Program-made: the position numbers and the translations under genes
Notes under the pieces: generated by a model
What the model was told of the DNA's origin: nothing
Databases searched by the model: none
Seen by the model: the letters and a program-made list of their open reading frames with translations, nothing else
Origin: Asterella californica
Lineage: Eukaryota > Streptophyta > Marchantiopsida > Marchantiales > Aytoniaceae
Assembly (NCBI GenBank): GCA_036924285.1
Contig: JAYKYS010000010.1
Location: 4,340,001 to 4,404,000 of the forward strand
Length of the DNA: 64,000 nucleotides
Direction: 5' to 3'
Shown: piece by piece, positions 37,710-49,700 of the stretch
Numbering within the stretch: position 1 is the first letter of the stretch
How the letters are laid out: each line of letters starts with the position of its first letter

Positions 37710-38117
37710 TTAATTCAAAGGGAGATATATGTAAGTTTATCATATTAAAAAAATAGAAAGAACTGAAGCCAAGAGTAATACTCAAAAGAGTGGAGAAGAT
37801 GAAGTAGGATGGATCTTCAAGAGACCTTCATAAACTCAAAGTTTGCGTCAAGGAATAAGGAATCAAGGAGAAAAAACATATTGGGTTTTAATAAATAAAA
37901 GCTCCGAGTTTTATTTACATAAACTTGAGTAGGTTCTACATCTCATGCACAAAGACTTTGTTGAATATAATTAGTAGACAATACATATGTATTACATACT
38001 CATTCCATGCGTACTTGTGTTGTTCTTGTGATACCCTTGATATATCGAGGATAAATGTGCTAACTCGACACCATGATGAACTCTTTTCCTAAATAATTGC
38101 TTTATGTATACTTGCAG

Positions 38118-39099
38118 GATCTCATCTACATGAGCTCTTGTGATCTTTTAAAAACAGCTTGTGATAAGCAATGTCTAAATGCATATAGAGCCCTGGTAAG
38201 CAATCATCAACACAACCTCACTTGTAAGCAAATAATAATTTTTCACTTGCATCATCATAATGTTGTCTTTTGTCCACTTGTAGCAACAGTCGGTCTTACG
38301 CACATGTTTGAAAGATGAAGATATGTTGAAGTTTTAATGTTACTAGTAGGAGATCTGATCCATTAGGATTGATTGATTGTTGCTTGTAGGTGTGCGCCGC
38401 ACATTTTCCTATGTGTAGACCTGCACCAGGAAACAATTTTGGAACTGGTAAAAATTTAGCGAATAATAAAACTGAAAAGATTGTTTATGCTCCTAGCAAC
38501 ATTCCATCCGACGTCAAGATCAATGCCTCATATATTATTACTAAACCATGTCGTGGTTTATGCTTTGATGTACAACGGACGTGTCCAGTGTCTATTAATT
38601 TCAAGGTATGTGCAACATGTAAAACCTATACACTAAGTCATTGATATCCTTACTCCAAGGCTATATCGTACTTAACGAGTTGTCATGACCAACTGACATC
38701 TTAGACTCACGTTGTCAAAGCACTAATTTTTCTTCTCATAAAAGAAGAAAAATTTTCAAACTTTTATACTCAGTTTACATACTTTATTCTTGACATGTTG
38801 TCTTCAATCCATAGTACTAAGATTAGATTCCTTTTCTGTTTCTTTCCATTTACTCACATTTGGATGATAGAAGTCCATAAAATCATAAACCTAACGTCGA
38901 TTAATTACCACTATTGACATAACAACTATGGTTCTGACCGAATTGTGATCACAAATTAAAGACCATGATCCATTTCTTAAATACTGAACTATCTGTTCTT
39001 GGAAATTTGCAGTGTCATTTGAAGGAATCTCGAGACTTTGCAGATGTCCCAGATTGCAACAATGTAGGATCTTTCTCTGCGTTGCGATTGTATCAGTAA
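38118..39099 (+). pseudogene. Gene remnant with Frizzled/MID1-like cysteine-rich domain
   Basis: Four candidate exons share phase 0. Exon A 38118-38195, after ttgcag and before gtaagc, reads DLIYMSSCDLLKTACDKQCL then NAYRAL. Exon B 38284-38334, after cttgtag, reads QQSVLRTCLKDEDMLKF. Exon C 38390-38605, after cttgtag and before gtatgt, reads VCAAHFPMCRP and KPCRGLCFDVQRTCPVSINFK. Exon D 39013-39099, after tttgcag, reads CHLKESRDFADVPDCNN to a TAA. The cysteine spacing (CAAxFPxC, then PCRxLCxDVxxxCP, then C) resembles Frizzled-like cysteine-rich domains such as those of MID1-type calcium-channel partners; this family call is inference. Exon B lacks a usable GT donor (ttttaatg where tttgtaatg would fit), and no upstream signal-peptide exon was found. 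It may be a 5'-truncated pseudogene. Confidence 0.55.
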
Positions 39100-39303
39100 A
39101 CATAACAAAGAAATGCTTTCATGACATCTGCCACCATATGACCAAGAAGCATGATGGTTCCTTCACACACTTGGAAGAATTATCACCTTGTCCCACATGT
39201 CATTCATCATTGTCTTAGCTGATATGTGGTACACACCCAATAGCAACTTGTGCTTATTGGCAAGCAACCACCATGAGCAGAAGATGAGATTGTCCAATAT
39301 ATT

Positions 39304-40121
39304 ACGAATGAAAGTGTCACTATCAAACTATACAACCAGAAAAGGAAAAAAATCAAAAAATGTATTTTTGTTTGTAAAGTCTTTTTTCATTCTTTCGTAT
39401 ATTTTATGATGTTGCTACGACCATCGTTGCCTAAAAAGAAAAATAAACAGTAATTATGAAAGCAAGTCCCAACAAGATCACCACATCTAGATCTCAATAT
39501 AAATATTTCACTAGTACCTCTATTTCATCTTCTTATAACTAACCCATATCCTACTATGTCCGGTCCATAAGATATCATGAAACTTCTTTAGTAACTATTG
39601 CTTCATTTGTTGATCATCCAAAATTCTCACAAGCATCTCTTCTCTTCCCTTTACTAGAAATTATCAAAGATAATCGTACAGTTTCTATCTTCTCTCCTTG
39701 AACTCTATATACGACGAATGAAAGTGTCACTATCAAGCTATACAACCAGAAAAGTAAAAAAACAGAAAGTGTATTTTTGTTTGTAACGTCTTTTTTCATT
39801 CTTTCGTATATTTTATGATGTTGCTACGGCCACCGTTGCCTAAAAAGAAAGAATAAACAGTAATTATGAAAGCAAGTCCGAACAAAATTCACCACATCTA
39901 GATCCCAATAAAAATATTTTCACTAGTACCTCTATTTCATCTTCTTATAACTAACCCTATCTCATTATGTCTGGTCCATAAGATATCATGAAACTTCTTT
40001 AGTAACTATTACTTCATTTGTTGATCATCGACAATTCTCACAAGCATCTCCTCTCTTCCCTTTACTAGAAATTTTCAAAGATAATCATACAGTTTCTATC
40101 TTATCTCTTTGAACTCTATAT
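39304..40121. repeat. 410-bp tandem duplication
   Basis: acgaatgaaagtgtcactat starts at 39304 and again at 39714; both copies run through to gaactctatat (39710 and 40121). Differences are few, mostly single bases and A-run lengths, so the event is fairly recent. Confidence 0.93.
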
Positions 40122-40500
40122 CTCTCTAACCTCTCATATATCCAAACTTCGGACAGAAATCAATATCACATAATCAAAGAATGTATAACTCCTCTTTGAA
40201 TGACAATGACTCAAAGTTTAAAGCTTGCTGATCAACTTGACACCAAACATCTCTCTTCTCTTCATCCTCAACTTCCACAATCATCTCATCTTCGTTCACA
40301 TAGAACGATATATATAACATAGAACTTCTTATATAACATTTCTGCAACCTGATTCTCCTTTCTCGCTATGTATCTCAGCTCGAGATTCAAACGTCAAATG
40401 TAAGCAGATCATCACAACATCACTATGCTTGGTGTGTTGCAGCTAACAATAATGAAAACAAAGATAAACAATATGTCTTCAAACCACATAAACATACACC

Positions 40501-40610
40501 ACAAACTCTCTATCTACTTTCACTACAATAATAGTGAGACTTACGACATAAGCACCCATCACAAACTCTCTATCTACCTTCATTGCAGTAATAATGAGAC
40601 TTATGACATG
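40501..40610. repeat. 60-bp tandem duplication
   Basis: acaaactctctatctac starts at 40501 and 40561 and each unit continues through gagactta(c/t)gacat. Sixty is a multiple of three, so one plus-strand frame (40425-40694) reads twice through HHKLSIYxHxxNxETYD, but no protein family is recognised. Confidence 0.9.
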
Positions 40611-41284
40611 CATATAATGAGAGACATTCATGCAAAACACACACAAGCTCATAAAAATGTCAAACCTCAGTACAATATGCTATTCTTGCTATAACATTTA
40701 TGTTTTCAGGTTTGGTTGTTTCTCAAAAGTATCACATAAATGATCAACCACGACAATTTCTGACAAATCAAGATTTGGTACTTGATAGAGTAAGATCATC
40801 CGATCATGTTGAGATCTGTCCTAATACACCTGAATGCGGTTAGCTACAAATCTGCTACAACCATAAAACTTTTTTGTCTTTGTCCTTCATCAATTGTACA
40901 AGCTTTCATGAGAATGTCATCTTAAACCGGAGTAGTGATTTCATGTACAAACTCTTGCAGCACCTTATGCATCACGATTTGCATTCACCACCATCGAGTT
41001 TATCGCTCCTCGAGGAAGAAAAATACACATATTTATTAAACCCAAATGTGTATGTTCGGATAGTCAAGTCTCTACTTTCTAGAGCAAGCTAGAACTGATC
41101 ATCGTCATAACTTGAATACAAATCACAAAATGAGTAGATTGTTCTCATAGCAAATGCTCAAGTATCTCGTCAACACATGTACTGTCTTAATATTTTAAAG
41201 TGTGATGTTGTTTCAAGCGTCAAGTCATGGATGAAATGCAAGACATCAAATTTCTTGAGTATTGTAAAAACGTAAAGGGTAAAG

Positions 41285-41469
41285 TTTTTACCATTTCTGT
41301 TTTATCCCTTCAAGGGACATCAGACTGTCCTTTATGGGTAACCACAACGTACCCGAACTAGATTCACACAATTCCGACTTCTTGCAGCACCTCCAACCGA
41401 GAGCAGGAGGGTTTGAACCCCAGACCTTTCACTTAGAGATCTGGAACTCAACCATCTCAGCTACCGACC
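41285..41469 (-). mobile_element. tRNA-derived SINE-like unit
   Basis: On the minus strand from 41469 the sequence starts GGTCGGTAGCTGAGATGG (polymerase III A box TAGCTGAGATGG, 41463-41452). About 35 bases later it has GGGGTTCAAACCC (B box, 41421-41409). The acceptor halves do not pair and the anticodon region has a 15-base loop, so it is not a functional tRNA. A tRNA-unrelated body follows to about 41285. The 3' end and target duplication were not resolved. Confidence 0.6.
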
Positions 41470-42453
41470 TTCGGTTGTGAACTATCGACTATAGTACATA
41501 CTACAGAGCTAGAGATGATTCAAGGCTATGCATCCGCATCTTCTCATTCAATAGCTCAATCAACTTTGGTAGAAAGACACGAACGACATGAATCAACTTC
41601 AAGTCTCAAGGAGCTTTTAGATTAAAGGTCCATTGCAAATGGTAAAATCCTCGAGATGAGTGTTCTTCTCTCTTGGAACATAACCAATGTATAATTAAAC
41701 ATGTTCTATTTGTCTAATGGCTCTCATGCACGTTTTCATATTGTTCCTCTACCGACATACGTGTCTTATCCACCTCTATCACTTTCACCACTACCTCCTT
41801 CTCCATCTCTAGAACTATTTTCACTGTCGCCATTGTTTTCTCCACCGTTATTACAATTTCTACTAAGAACACCGCTTTCTCAACCTAGAACCATTTCCAT
41901 TGTTGTCTCTATTTCCTCCATCTCATTATGATTTTGTTGACTATTAGCTCCACCATCAACTCCAGTTGCATACACAACCTCCCCAACCAACACCGTTATT
42001 GTTGCAACTCATATCTGCAAAGAGTTTGCAAATATTCTTGTCATCTTGTGACAGTATAATAACTACACCAGTGAAGCATCGAGCGGAATATGTATATTAC
42101 TCATATGGGCCGTTTCGCTTTGAGGTTACTCATTTCTGGCAAGCTAAAATGATATTCCATCTCTCTACCGAACCAATCCGAGTCTACTCTCACAGTGTGG
42201 TCTTTTTTTATCAGAATATTTTTCCGGACAACTATCTCCTATGATTGAAGATGCAATCCTTGTGCTTTACATCGGATGCGAGCGAGCAACGGTCAAGTCT
42301 TGATTCCAGTGCGGCCCAAAGAAAAGATATGCGGGTAGGCTTTCACACATGTTGACTGACAATCCAGTGTTCACGGTCAGATTTTTGTGTGACGATAAGT
42401 TAACTCTGACGTTCCAACGCGTATGAGATCTTAAGACACACCAAGTGCTGACC
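41470..42453. other. Unassigned interval
   Basis: Pyrimidine-rich, Pro/Ser-coding low-complexity DNA lies at about 41760-41990 (CCACCATT-type triplets). Two short plus-strand frames were not recognised. It ends with GACC (42450-42453), the probable target site of the next element. Confidence 0.35.
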
Positions 42454-43372
42454 TATAACGACTTATGTTACACACAGGAAGTTTGTCTATTAGTAAGGTG
42501 TTTAGTTATAGCTAAGTGTGGAGAATGTTTATTTGCTGCCCAAGTACTTTAAGGAGATATCAAGTTAGTCATGACTAGCTAAAATTAGTTATGGTTAAAC
42601 TTAGCTGTACTTTTGGACAGAAATCAGATATTTGTTAAAGAGTGAGCACTACTATCTTATCATCTTGTCTAAAAGATAGAAAAGAGGTGGAAAATATCCC
42701 TTATCTCCTTTTTGACTTGATATTAGTGGTTGGATTAAAGTTGTGGACTTTGTGAGCATTAAAAACAAGAAGAGATTCCACATGTCTCCTTTTTAGTGGG
42801 TCCTAGTGTAGAGAAGGGTGGAAATTTGAGATTCCTTGAGAATATTTCAGAATCCTTCTAGAAGTTGTTAACCTTGAAGGAATAAGCCCATGTGAAAGGG
42901 TAAGAAGCCCATGTGATTAATGCTTTTATCTTAAGTAATGTCTTAGTAAAACTCGATAAAAATAGTTACGGCTGAGTTACTGGAGGTACCAAAGTAAAAA
43001 CCTAGAATGTATAAATAGAGGAGTAGAGAAGAGCTCCTCATCCTTGTTTTCGCATCGTCGTAATGACAAATTGAGTAATATAGAGAATGTGGGATATTTT
43101 AGCATGTGAGAACTTGAGAGACGTCGTTAGAATGGAGGATTTTAGTTGATGAGTTTATGGAGAATTTTTAGTTGATGAGTTTATAGGTGAGCGAATGATT
43201 GAACTTAGCATTTTTCTCTTCAAGTTCATGGTGTGCTCCCATCAAAGCCATCAGAGGTGACCCCTGAGTGAGAGATATGCCCGACATGTTGCAGATTCAT
43301 CGATGACGATCGTGGAGGTTGAGCGATCCGGGAGGGGGGGTAGTTGATCGATAGGACCGCGGAGGGTTTACA
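42454..43372 (+). mobile_element. 5' LTR of full-length family B element
   Basis: Starts TATAACGACT (TG changed to TA) and ends GGAGGGTTTACA, keeping the 3' CA. The TATA box TATAAATAG is at 43010-43018. Compared with 50179-51103 there are scattered substitutions and short indels over ~920 bp. Confidence 0.9.
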
Positions 43373-43376
43373 TTTT

Positions 43377-43397
43377 TGGTTCCGTTGTCGAGACCTC
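43377..43397 (+). other. Primer-binding site matching tRNA-Glu
   Basis: TGGTTCCGTTGTCGAGACCT begins four bases after the LTR. From memory of plant tRNA-Glu, whose 3' end pairs with TGGTTCCGTTGCCGGGACTT, only about three positions differ. The first 11 bases match exactly. The identification rests on recalled tRNA sequence. Confidence 0.65.
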
Positions 43398-44254
43398 ACT
43401 TGAAGGGATCGTTGAAAGATGTTTAGAGTTCAATTCTATATTCGACAAAAAGAGATCATGAGAGAGCACATGGAGAGAACGTTGGGAGGGGAGAGAGCGA
43501 ACGTGATGTTAACCACGCTAGAACCTTTCGTGTATCCCTTAGTGATCTATGACACGTTCAAGGTCATTCTTTACATCTTGTTCGCTTAGAAGGTGTTTGA
43601 GGAGAGTTGAAAGGGAATGAAACAAGAGTTGTAGAGAAAGGAGGAGAGAGAAGTTATTAGAGGAGAAAAATTTCAGAGTTTAAGAATTTAGCTCTCTGGA
43701 AAATTTGTACAGTCGTTGTCAAATTTTTCGTGTTTTTTATTTTCCTGTGATACTTTCCAATATTCTAGATTGGCTGATAACCTATCTATGACAAAAGAAA
43801 TCATGGGAAAAGGTGGTCTAGAGAGGGAGCTATGAATTTTCAAACTTGAGAGGGTTTATTCACGAGAGTTGAGGAATTTTACTTTCCGGAAAATTTTTAC
43901 AGTCATTGTCAGATTTTCTTTAAATTTTATTTTCCTGTGAAAATTTCCTGTATTTCGGTTTGGCTGATAAGCTATTAAAGGAAACAAAAGTCATGAGAAG
44001 ATGATGTCTGGACAGGGAGATAGAAATTTTCAAAGTGGAGGGGGTTGAGAACCATGAGGGAAGCGAAAATATACAAATTTCAGTTCTCTGAAAATTTATA
44101 CAGTCAGCACCATCTTTTCTGATTAGGGAAATTTCTGTTGTTGGAGTTAGTAGCTTGGAGGTTGAGCTACTGGAGACCACAAAAATCTTGGAGAGATCTC
44201 TTACCGACTAAGAGATATACGTTTCGGCATACAAAGAGGTCTTGAAGATACTTC

Positions 44255-44572
44255 ATGAGGAATCCAGTTCGAGTGCAGAGGTTGAAGAAGAGACGTTTGG
44301 GAGTTCGAACGGAGACGGAGAAGCCAAAGTTAAATATAGAGGAGTTACGAACACGCATCTATTGCAGTTGGGGTGCACTTTTTGCTCTATATCAGGAAGC
44401 TTCTACGAGCATTGGCGTAGATATGAAGAAGATTGAGTTGAAAGCATCATTCACTGTGGAGACCACGAATGCTCTTGGCGAAGTAGAGTGTGATCCTTAC
44501 AAGAGTGACTTTAAGATGTCTGCTAGGATTAGTACAAACGATGGTCATGATGATATTATCTTAGACTCTTAA
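44255..44572 (+). CDS. Leader reading frame 1 of family B element, unknown
   Basis: A 105-codon frame in the long leader between primer site and gag. It is basic at the start (RLKKRRLGVRTETEKPK) and acidic at the end (NDGHDDIILDS), with no recognised domain. It precedes the zinc-knuckle frame at 44868 and could be its N-terminal part after frame loss. Not seen in any other copy here because the other family B copies lack this region. Confidence 0.35.
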   Translation: MRNPVRVQRLKKRRLGVRTETEKPKLNIEELRTRIYCSWGALFALYQEASTSIGVDMKKIELKASFTVETTNALGEVECDPYKSDFKMSARISTNDGHDDIILDS

Positions 44573-44867
44573 ATTAGATTTTATTTCGTGTATAGCATGT
44601 ATAATACACGATTTTCAGTATAAAGCTCGAAAGAGTAAGAAAGTGATGTAGAATTATTTTCCTCAAAGATATTTTATCCACTTAATGGTTGAGAAGATGC
44701 AATATGAATGAAAGTTCAAAAGATTGGGAAGTTAGCTTAGAAACCTTCCTCAAGGTTTAGATGTCATAGTAAGTGTCGGAGAAAGCTCGAAAGAGATTAT
44801 CATTGAGTTTGAGAACACCAGTACAAGATCTCAAGTAGAATCTTCGAGGAGAAGAGTAGAAATCGAC

Positions 44868-45179
44868 TTGTGGTGTTATTTCTGTAGAGGGTTGGGACAT
44901 AAAGTAATGAATTGTCCAACTAGAATCAGAACCGAGAGAGCTAAAGGGAAGCGAGAGTTTACTGATTTAAGTCTTCGAGTGGGTCCATCGTCACCACCGC
45001 CGATTCATCTTCTAGGAGAAGATCCTTGTCCAAGTTGTGGAGTGCGTGATCTATCAAGAGGACACAAATGCGTCGATGTGGCCGCCCTACTTACGTCAGT
45101 AGTCGAGAAGTTGGACGAACCTCAAAGAGCTGAGACGAAGAAGTTGTCGACTTCAAAAGAGGACTCGGCTGAGTTGTGA
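44868..45179 (+). CDS. Leader zinc-knuckle protein of family B element
   Basis: A 103-codon frame starting MWCYFCRGLGHKVMNCP, which contains a perfect CCHC knuckle (C-x2-C-x4-H-x4-C, residues ~3-16). A second cysteine group, CPSCGVRDLSRGHKC, lies at residues ~54-68 and the end is acidic. It lies before the main gag, which has its own knuckle (about 46200). Known: such knuckles bind nucleic acid in Gag nucleocapsids. The frame may extend upstream of the ATG. Role unknown: possible relic of a second Gag or an accessory RNA-binding protein. Confidence 0.5.
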   Translation: MWCYFCRGLGHKVMNCPTRIRTERAKGKREFTDLSLRVGPSSPPPIHLLGEDPCPSCGVRDLSRGHKCVDVAALLTSVVEKLDEPQRAETKKLSTSKEDSAEL

Positions 45180-45391
45180 TAGAGATCGTTATTCGGATGG
45201 TGGAGAAGGCGATGATGCGACTCAAGCTCATGATTACCTTGGGAGAAGAAATGGCACAAGAGGTGTTGTTACAACCATTTCTTTTATTTTACTTATGATA
45301 GATTATTCTCGAATGAAATTGGTGATGTTCATACTCTTTTAGCGAGTAGTTATTGTGCGAAAATTAGAAGGGTAGAAAGAGCAGTTACAAG

Positions 45392-46784
45392 ATGGAGAAG
45401 TTACCAATGTTTCATAGGAAGGACAATGAAGATATAAAACCATTTGTACGAGACTTCAAAAGGGGTTGCATCGGAAACAACGTGAGAAGGAAGGAAGAAT
45501 GGGTGTTGTTACTGCTAGAGTTTTTAGAAGATTTTGCTCTTACGTGGTATGAAGACCGAGTGAAGAACAAGACACCTGGTGTAGTTGAGGACACATGGGA
45601 GACGTTGAGTAACGCACTCATCAAAGAGTTTCTTCCAGAAGAGAGTTATGAGAAGCTCATGGTGGAACTTACTCATTTGAAGCAACGGGACGACAAGAAA
45701 GTTCGGCAGTATGTCGAAAGGATGGATAAGTTGGAGCAACGGTTTCGGACGATTCTACGAAAGAGTGGAGACAATGTGAAGCTAACGATGACGGGGATTG
45801 AACAATGTTGACCAAGAACTTGGTGGGAGGATTGAGACCTTCAATTCAAACCCAAGTGAGGTACGAGAAGCCAGCAACCAAAGCGGAGACCATCAAGATC
45901 GCGACAAAGATGGAAGAGAGTTTGGATGACAATTGATGATCGCTTCAACATCAGCTCCTACTCCAACGGTGGTGCCAAGACCATTTGTCTCTACAGCGAT
46001 GTCTACTGCCACCTCTGATTTCCATGCTGAGTTGAAGAGCATCACCGATACTCTTGCGGATCTCAAGATAAACGTGGTGCAGTTGCGAGAATGGAGGAAC
46101 AAAGGTGGAGGAGGAGATCAAAGAGGTTACGACAACAATCCCAACCGAGGAAATCAAGATAACTTTGGAGGCAACCAAGGTAACTTTGGAGGAATCACAT
46201 GCTGGACTTGTGGAGGTTCTCATTTCCAACGAAACTGTCCTAACAACGGAGCAAGGGGTGCTGAAGCTGTCAAAATGAATGTTGGTGGAGAAAATCCATC
46301 ACAAGCACGAGACAAGGGAGTGGCTACTATCGATGTAGTACGAGATCCCATCTATGAGAAGGGTGAGAGCTCAAACTCATCTCATGCACCGGTGGAGCTT
46401 TTAGCTCAAGAAAGAAAACGAACTCGAGTTTTTGATGAACCAGTTTTCATGGAGAAGTCACCAAGTAGAAGTACTCGCTCGAGTACTGTTTCAAGTGCAC
46501 CAAGAGAGCCAAGAAGGAAGTTGGGGATGGCGGATTTCACCATTTCATCTTCTCAAGCGGGATATGATGTGGTTGAAGATGTGGGTGCTCAGAAAGCCAA
46601 CATCACGGTTGGGCAATTGATTGCACTCAACCCTAGTTTACGAAGGGAACTCAGAGGACAACTGAGTTCTAAGAGAAGCAAGAAGAAGAAACCCAAGAGT
46701 AAGACATCAAAATCTGTGGGAGTTGGTGTGGTGGATGTGCATGCTTCAGAGGTATGCACTAGGGCTTCAAAGATTGAAGTCTGA
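45392..46784 (+). pseudogene. Family B gag, one frame break
   Basis: The first part (45392-45811) reads MEKLPMFHRKDNEDIKPFVR and then the retrotransposon Gag pattern LLEFLEDFALTWYEDRVKN and LKQRDDKKVRQYVERMDKLE. The frame changes near 45811. The second part (45933-46784) is Gly/Asn-rich and holds a zinc knuckle CWTCGGSHFQRNC (C-x2-C-x3-H-x4-C, about 46200), a spacing common in plant Ty3 elements. It ends in a Lys-rich tail (SKRSKKKKPKSK). Gag would form the particle and bind element RNA. Confidence 0.85.
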
Positions 46785-49700
46785 TTGAATGGTCATTACG
46801 TCTCTGGCGTATTGGTGGATGGAGGGTCGGTTGTAAATACCATACCGGAGAGATTAATGAAGAAGTTAGGGATGGAATCAACTCATCCGGTTAGCATTGT
46901 CGTGGAAATGACTAACAAGCAACGGGTAAGATCTCTTGGTGTGTTAGAGAAAGTGGTTGTGTCTGTGCTGGGAGTTCAAACATTGATGTCCTCAAGTGTT
47001 AAAAGACTCTAGTTATGATTTGCTCATACGTAGGCCTTGGTTGAGAGCTGTGCGCACCATTGATATGTGGCGCAAAGGATATTTACGGACTGGGCTTAGA
47101 GATCACAGAGTGATAGTACCCCTCTCGGATGTTGGAGTTGTGACTTCTGATTCTGATAGATCCATCAGTGACTATTGAGAATCTGATACGGAAGATGATC
47201 AGAGTGTCTCAGAAGTAGATATGGGAGATTCTTATGATCAAGAATCCTCGTATGATGACGAAGATTTGGTCGAGATGAATCATTACATCAGCTTAGTGCT
47301 ATTGACTTGTTGTCTCGACCAGCAATGGAGAAAGACCTTGACAAAGAGGAGTTGAGTGAGGCAGAGATCGTGAGAACACTCTTTATCTTGAAGTTTGGTA
47401 TCAAATGTCACTCAAGAGGAGAAAAGTATATTCCTAGATATATTTTGAAAATATATCCATGCATTTGCTTTCAGCTACAAGGATTTGAAGGAGGTAACTC
47501 TAGAGACTCATTGAATCGAATTGGAAGAGAACGCAAGACCAATTCGGAGCAGAGAAAGGTCAATCCTACAACAACAATGATGATCAAGGAGGAGAAAGAC
47601 AAGTTGAAGGAGGCGAGTTTTCATCTACGAGGTGGAGAACTCATAATGGGTTTCACCCATTGTGATTATCAAGAAGAAGAATGGTAAGCTGCGAGTGTGC
47701 ATAGACTATAAGAAGTTGAATGCAGTTATCAAGAAGGATTATTATCCTCTACTATTTATAGATGAGATTTTGGAGGAAGTTGCTGGTCATGAGTGGTACA
47801 GCTTTGGTGATGGTTATAGTGGGTATAACCAGATCAAGATAGCACAGGAGTACCAGCAGTTGATTACTTTCATTACTCCTTGAGGAACATTTGCATTTTG
47901 AGTGATGTCATTCGGACTTTGTAATGCTCCGACCACGTTTCAGAGGTTCATGAACAAGGTGTTTGAACCATTCATAGGGAAGTTTGTTCGTGATTTCATT
48001 GATGATTTTTGTGTGTACGGAAGAAAGGAGGACCACTTTGATCATGTGATCAAAGTTTTGCAGCGGTTGGAGCAAGCCAACGCTTCTCTAAATCAAGAGA
48101 AGTGCATCTTTGGCTGCGAAGAAGGTCTGTTGTTAGGGCACATCATTTAGAATGGGATTGCGATAGATCCTGAAAAGGTGAAGAAGATTGTGGATCTTCC
48201 ATTTCCGATCAACTTGACAAAGTGGATGCAGTTTCTTGGCATGGTTGGATATTATCGTAAGTTTGTCTTTTCCTTCTCAAACGAAGCAATAGCTTTGACT
48301 ATGTACATGAAGAAGGGAGTTGATTTTGACTTGATAGTGCATGATCAGAAGGCAAAGGAAGCATTTGAGGAGCTGAAAAAGACATTGATGACAACTCTTA
48401 TATTTGCTAAATCTGAGTGGAGTAAAGCATTTATTTTGTATACGGATGTCTCGAATGTAACAATTGGATGTACATTAAGTCAGCAAGATGAAGATGAGCA
48501 TGATCATCCTATAGCTTATGCTAGTAGGCAGATGGTTCCAGCAGAGAAGAATTACTCCGTGACTGAACGAGAAGGATTAGCGGTGATCTTTGGATTGAAG
48601 AAATTTTGACACTACTTGCTAGGAAGGAAATTTTCCATACTCACAGATCACAAGGCTTTAAAGTATATCTTTAATAAGCCTAATGCCGAAGGTCATATTG
48701 CTTGTTGGAAGATCCTTCTAACAGAATATGATTACGTGATCGAAGATAGACTAGGAAAAAAGCATGCAAATGTTGATCTTTTGTGGATGGCTTATGATGA
48801 TGAGGGAGAAGAACCGTTTGATGATTCATTTCCAGACGAGCATCTGATGACCATCATAAGCATTGAGGAGATACGAGACGAGTACAAGGAAATCTGGAGT
48901 TTTCTTGCAAATGATTCTTTTCCAAAAGATATGCATACCCGAGAACGTAACGCGTTGATCAAGAGATGCAAACCTTACATCATGGTGGAGGGAATTCTGT
49001 TTCATCAAGGAGCATATGGGTTACTAAGGAGAGCAGTTGGTCAGAAGGAGGCGTTCAAGGTTTCACGACGGAATTGTTTGCGGAGGTCACTTTGCCGGTA
49101 AGATACCAACCTTCAAGATTTTGGATGCGGGTTACCACTGGAGAGGGATTTTCAAAGAGTGTCTAGACTATTGCAAAACTTGCGACATATGTCAAGCATT
49201 TGCTCTGAAGTCTACTAGAACACCTCCGTTAAGATAAATTCTCGTGTTAGGACCATTTGAGAAGTGGGGTATTGACTTTGTAGGTCCTCTTAATAAGACA
49301 CCTCGAGGCAATAGATATATTGTAGTCATCACTGATTATTGTATCAAGTGGGTAGAGACTAGACCTTTGAGAGAGACTAATGAAACAGAAGTAAGTAGAT
49401 TCCTATGAGAGAAGATCATCACAAGATTTGGATGTCCGTTAGAGTTGGTCTCAGATAGAGGAGGAGAGTTTGTAAGGAGCATGACTACTGCTATGCTACA
49501 ACACTTTTCTATCAAGCCACGAGTAACAATCTCATACAAACCAAATGCTAATGGTCTTGCGGAGAAGACCAATCTTACACTTTGTATGATGCTCGCCTGG
49601 TGTTGAGACTGCGAAACATACTTAGGATAAGAGACTACATGCCATCTTATGAGAATATCGAACGACAACAAAGACTTCTACATGGTACTCCTCATTTCGA

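Larger units (their letters stand above)
32291..38117. other. Unassigned AT-rich interval with four long hairpins
   Basis: Long pyrimidine-rich stretches (about 33400-36300) give only weak frames. A minus-strand frame at 35572-35892 (acidic, EVEAVEVEPIEDSEA) and one at 33718-33918 look somewhat protein-like and could be debris of a transposon gag on the minus strand, but no motif confirms it. The hairpins are listed separately. Confidence 0.35.

Noticed and set aside
41401..41469. tRNA gene on the minus strand
   Set aside because: A and B boxes are present, but the acceptor arms do not pair and the anticodon loop would be 15 bases. Kept as a SINE-like unit.
44868..45179. Host CCHC zinc-finger gene
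   Set aside because: Lies between the primer site and gag of a full-length Ty3 element, so it is treated as part of the element.
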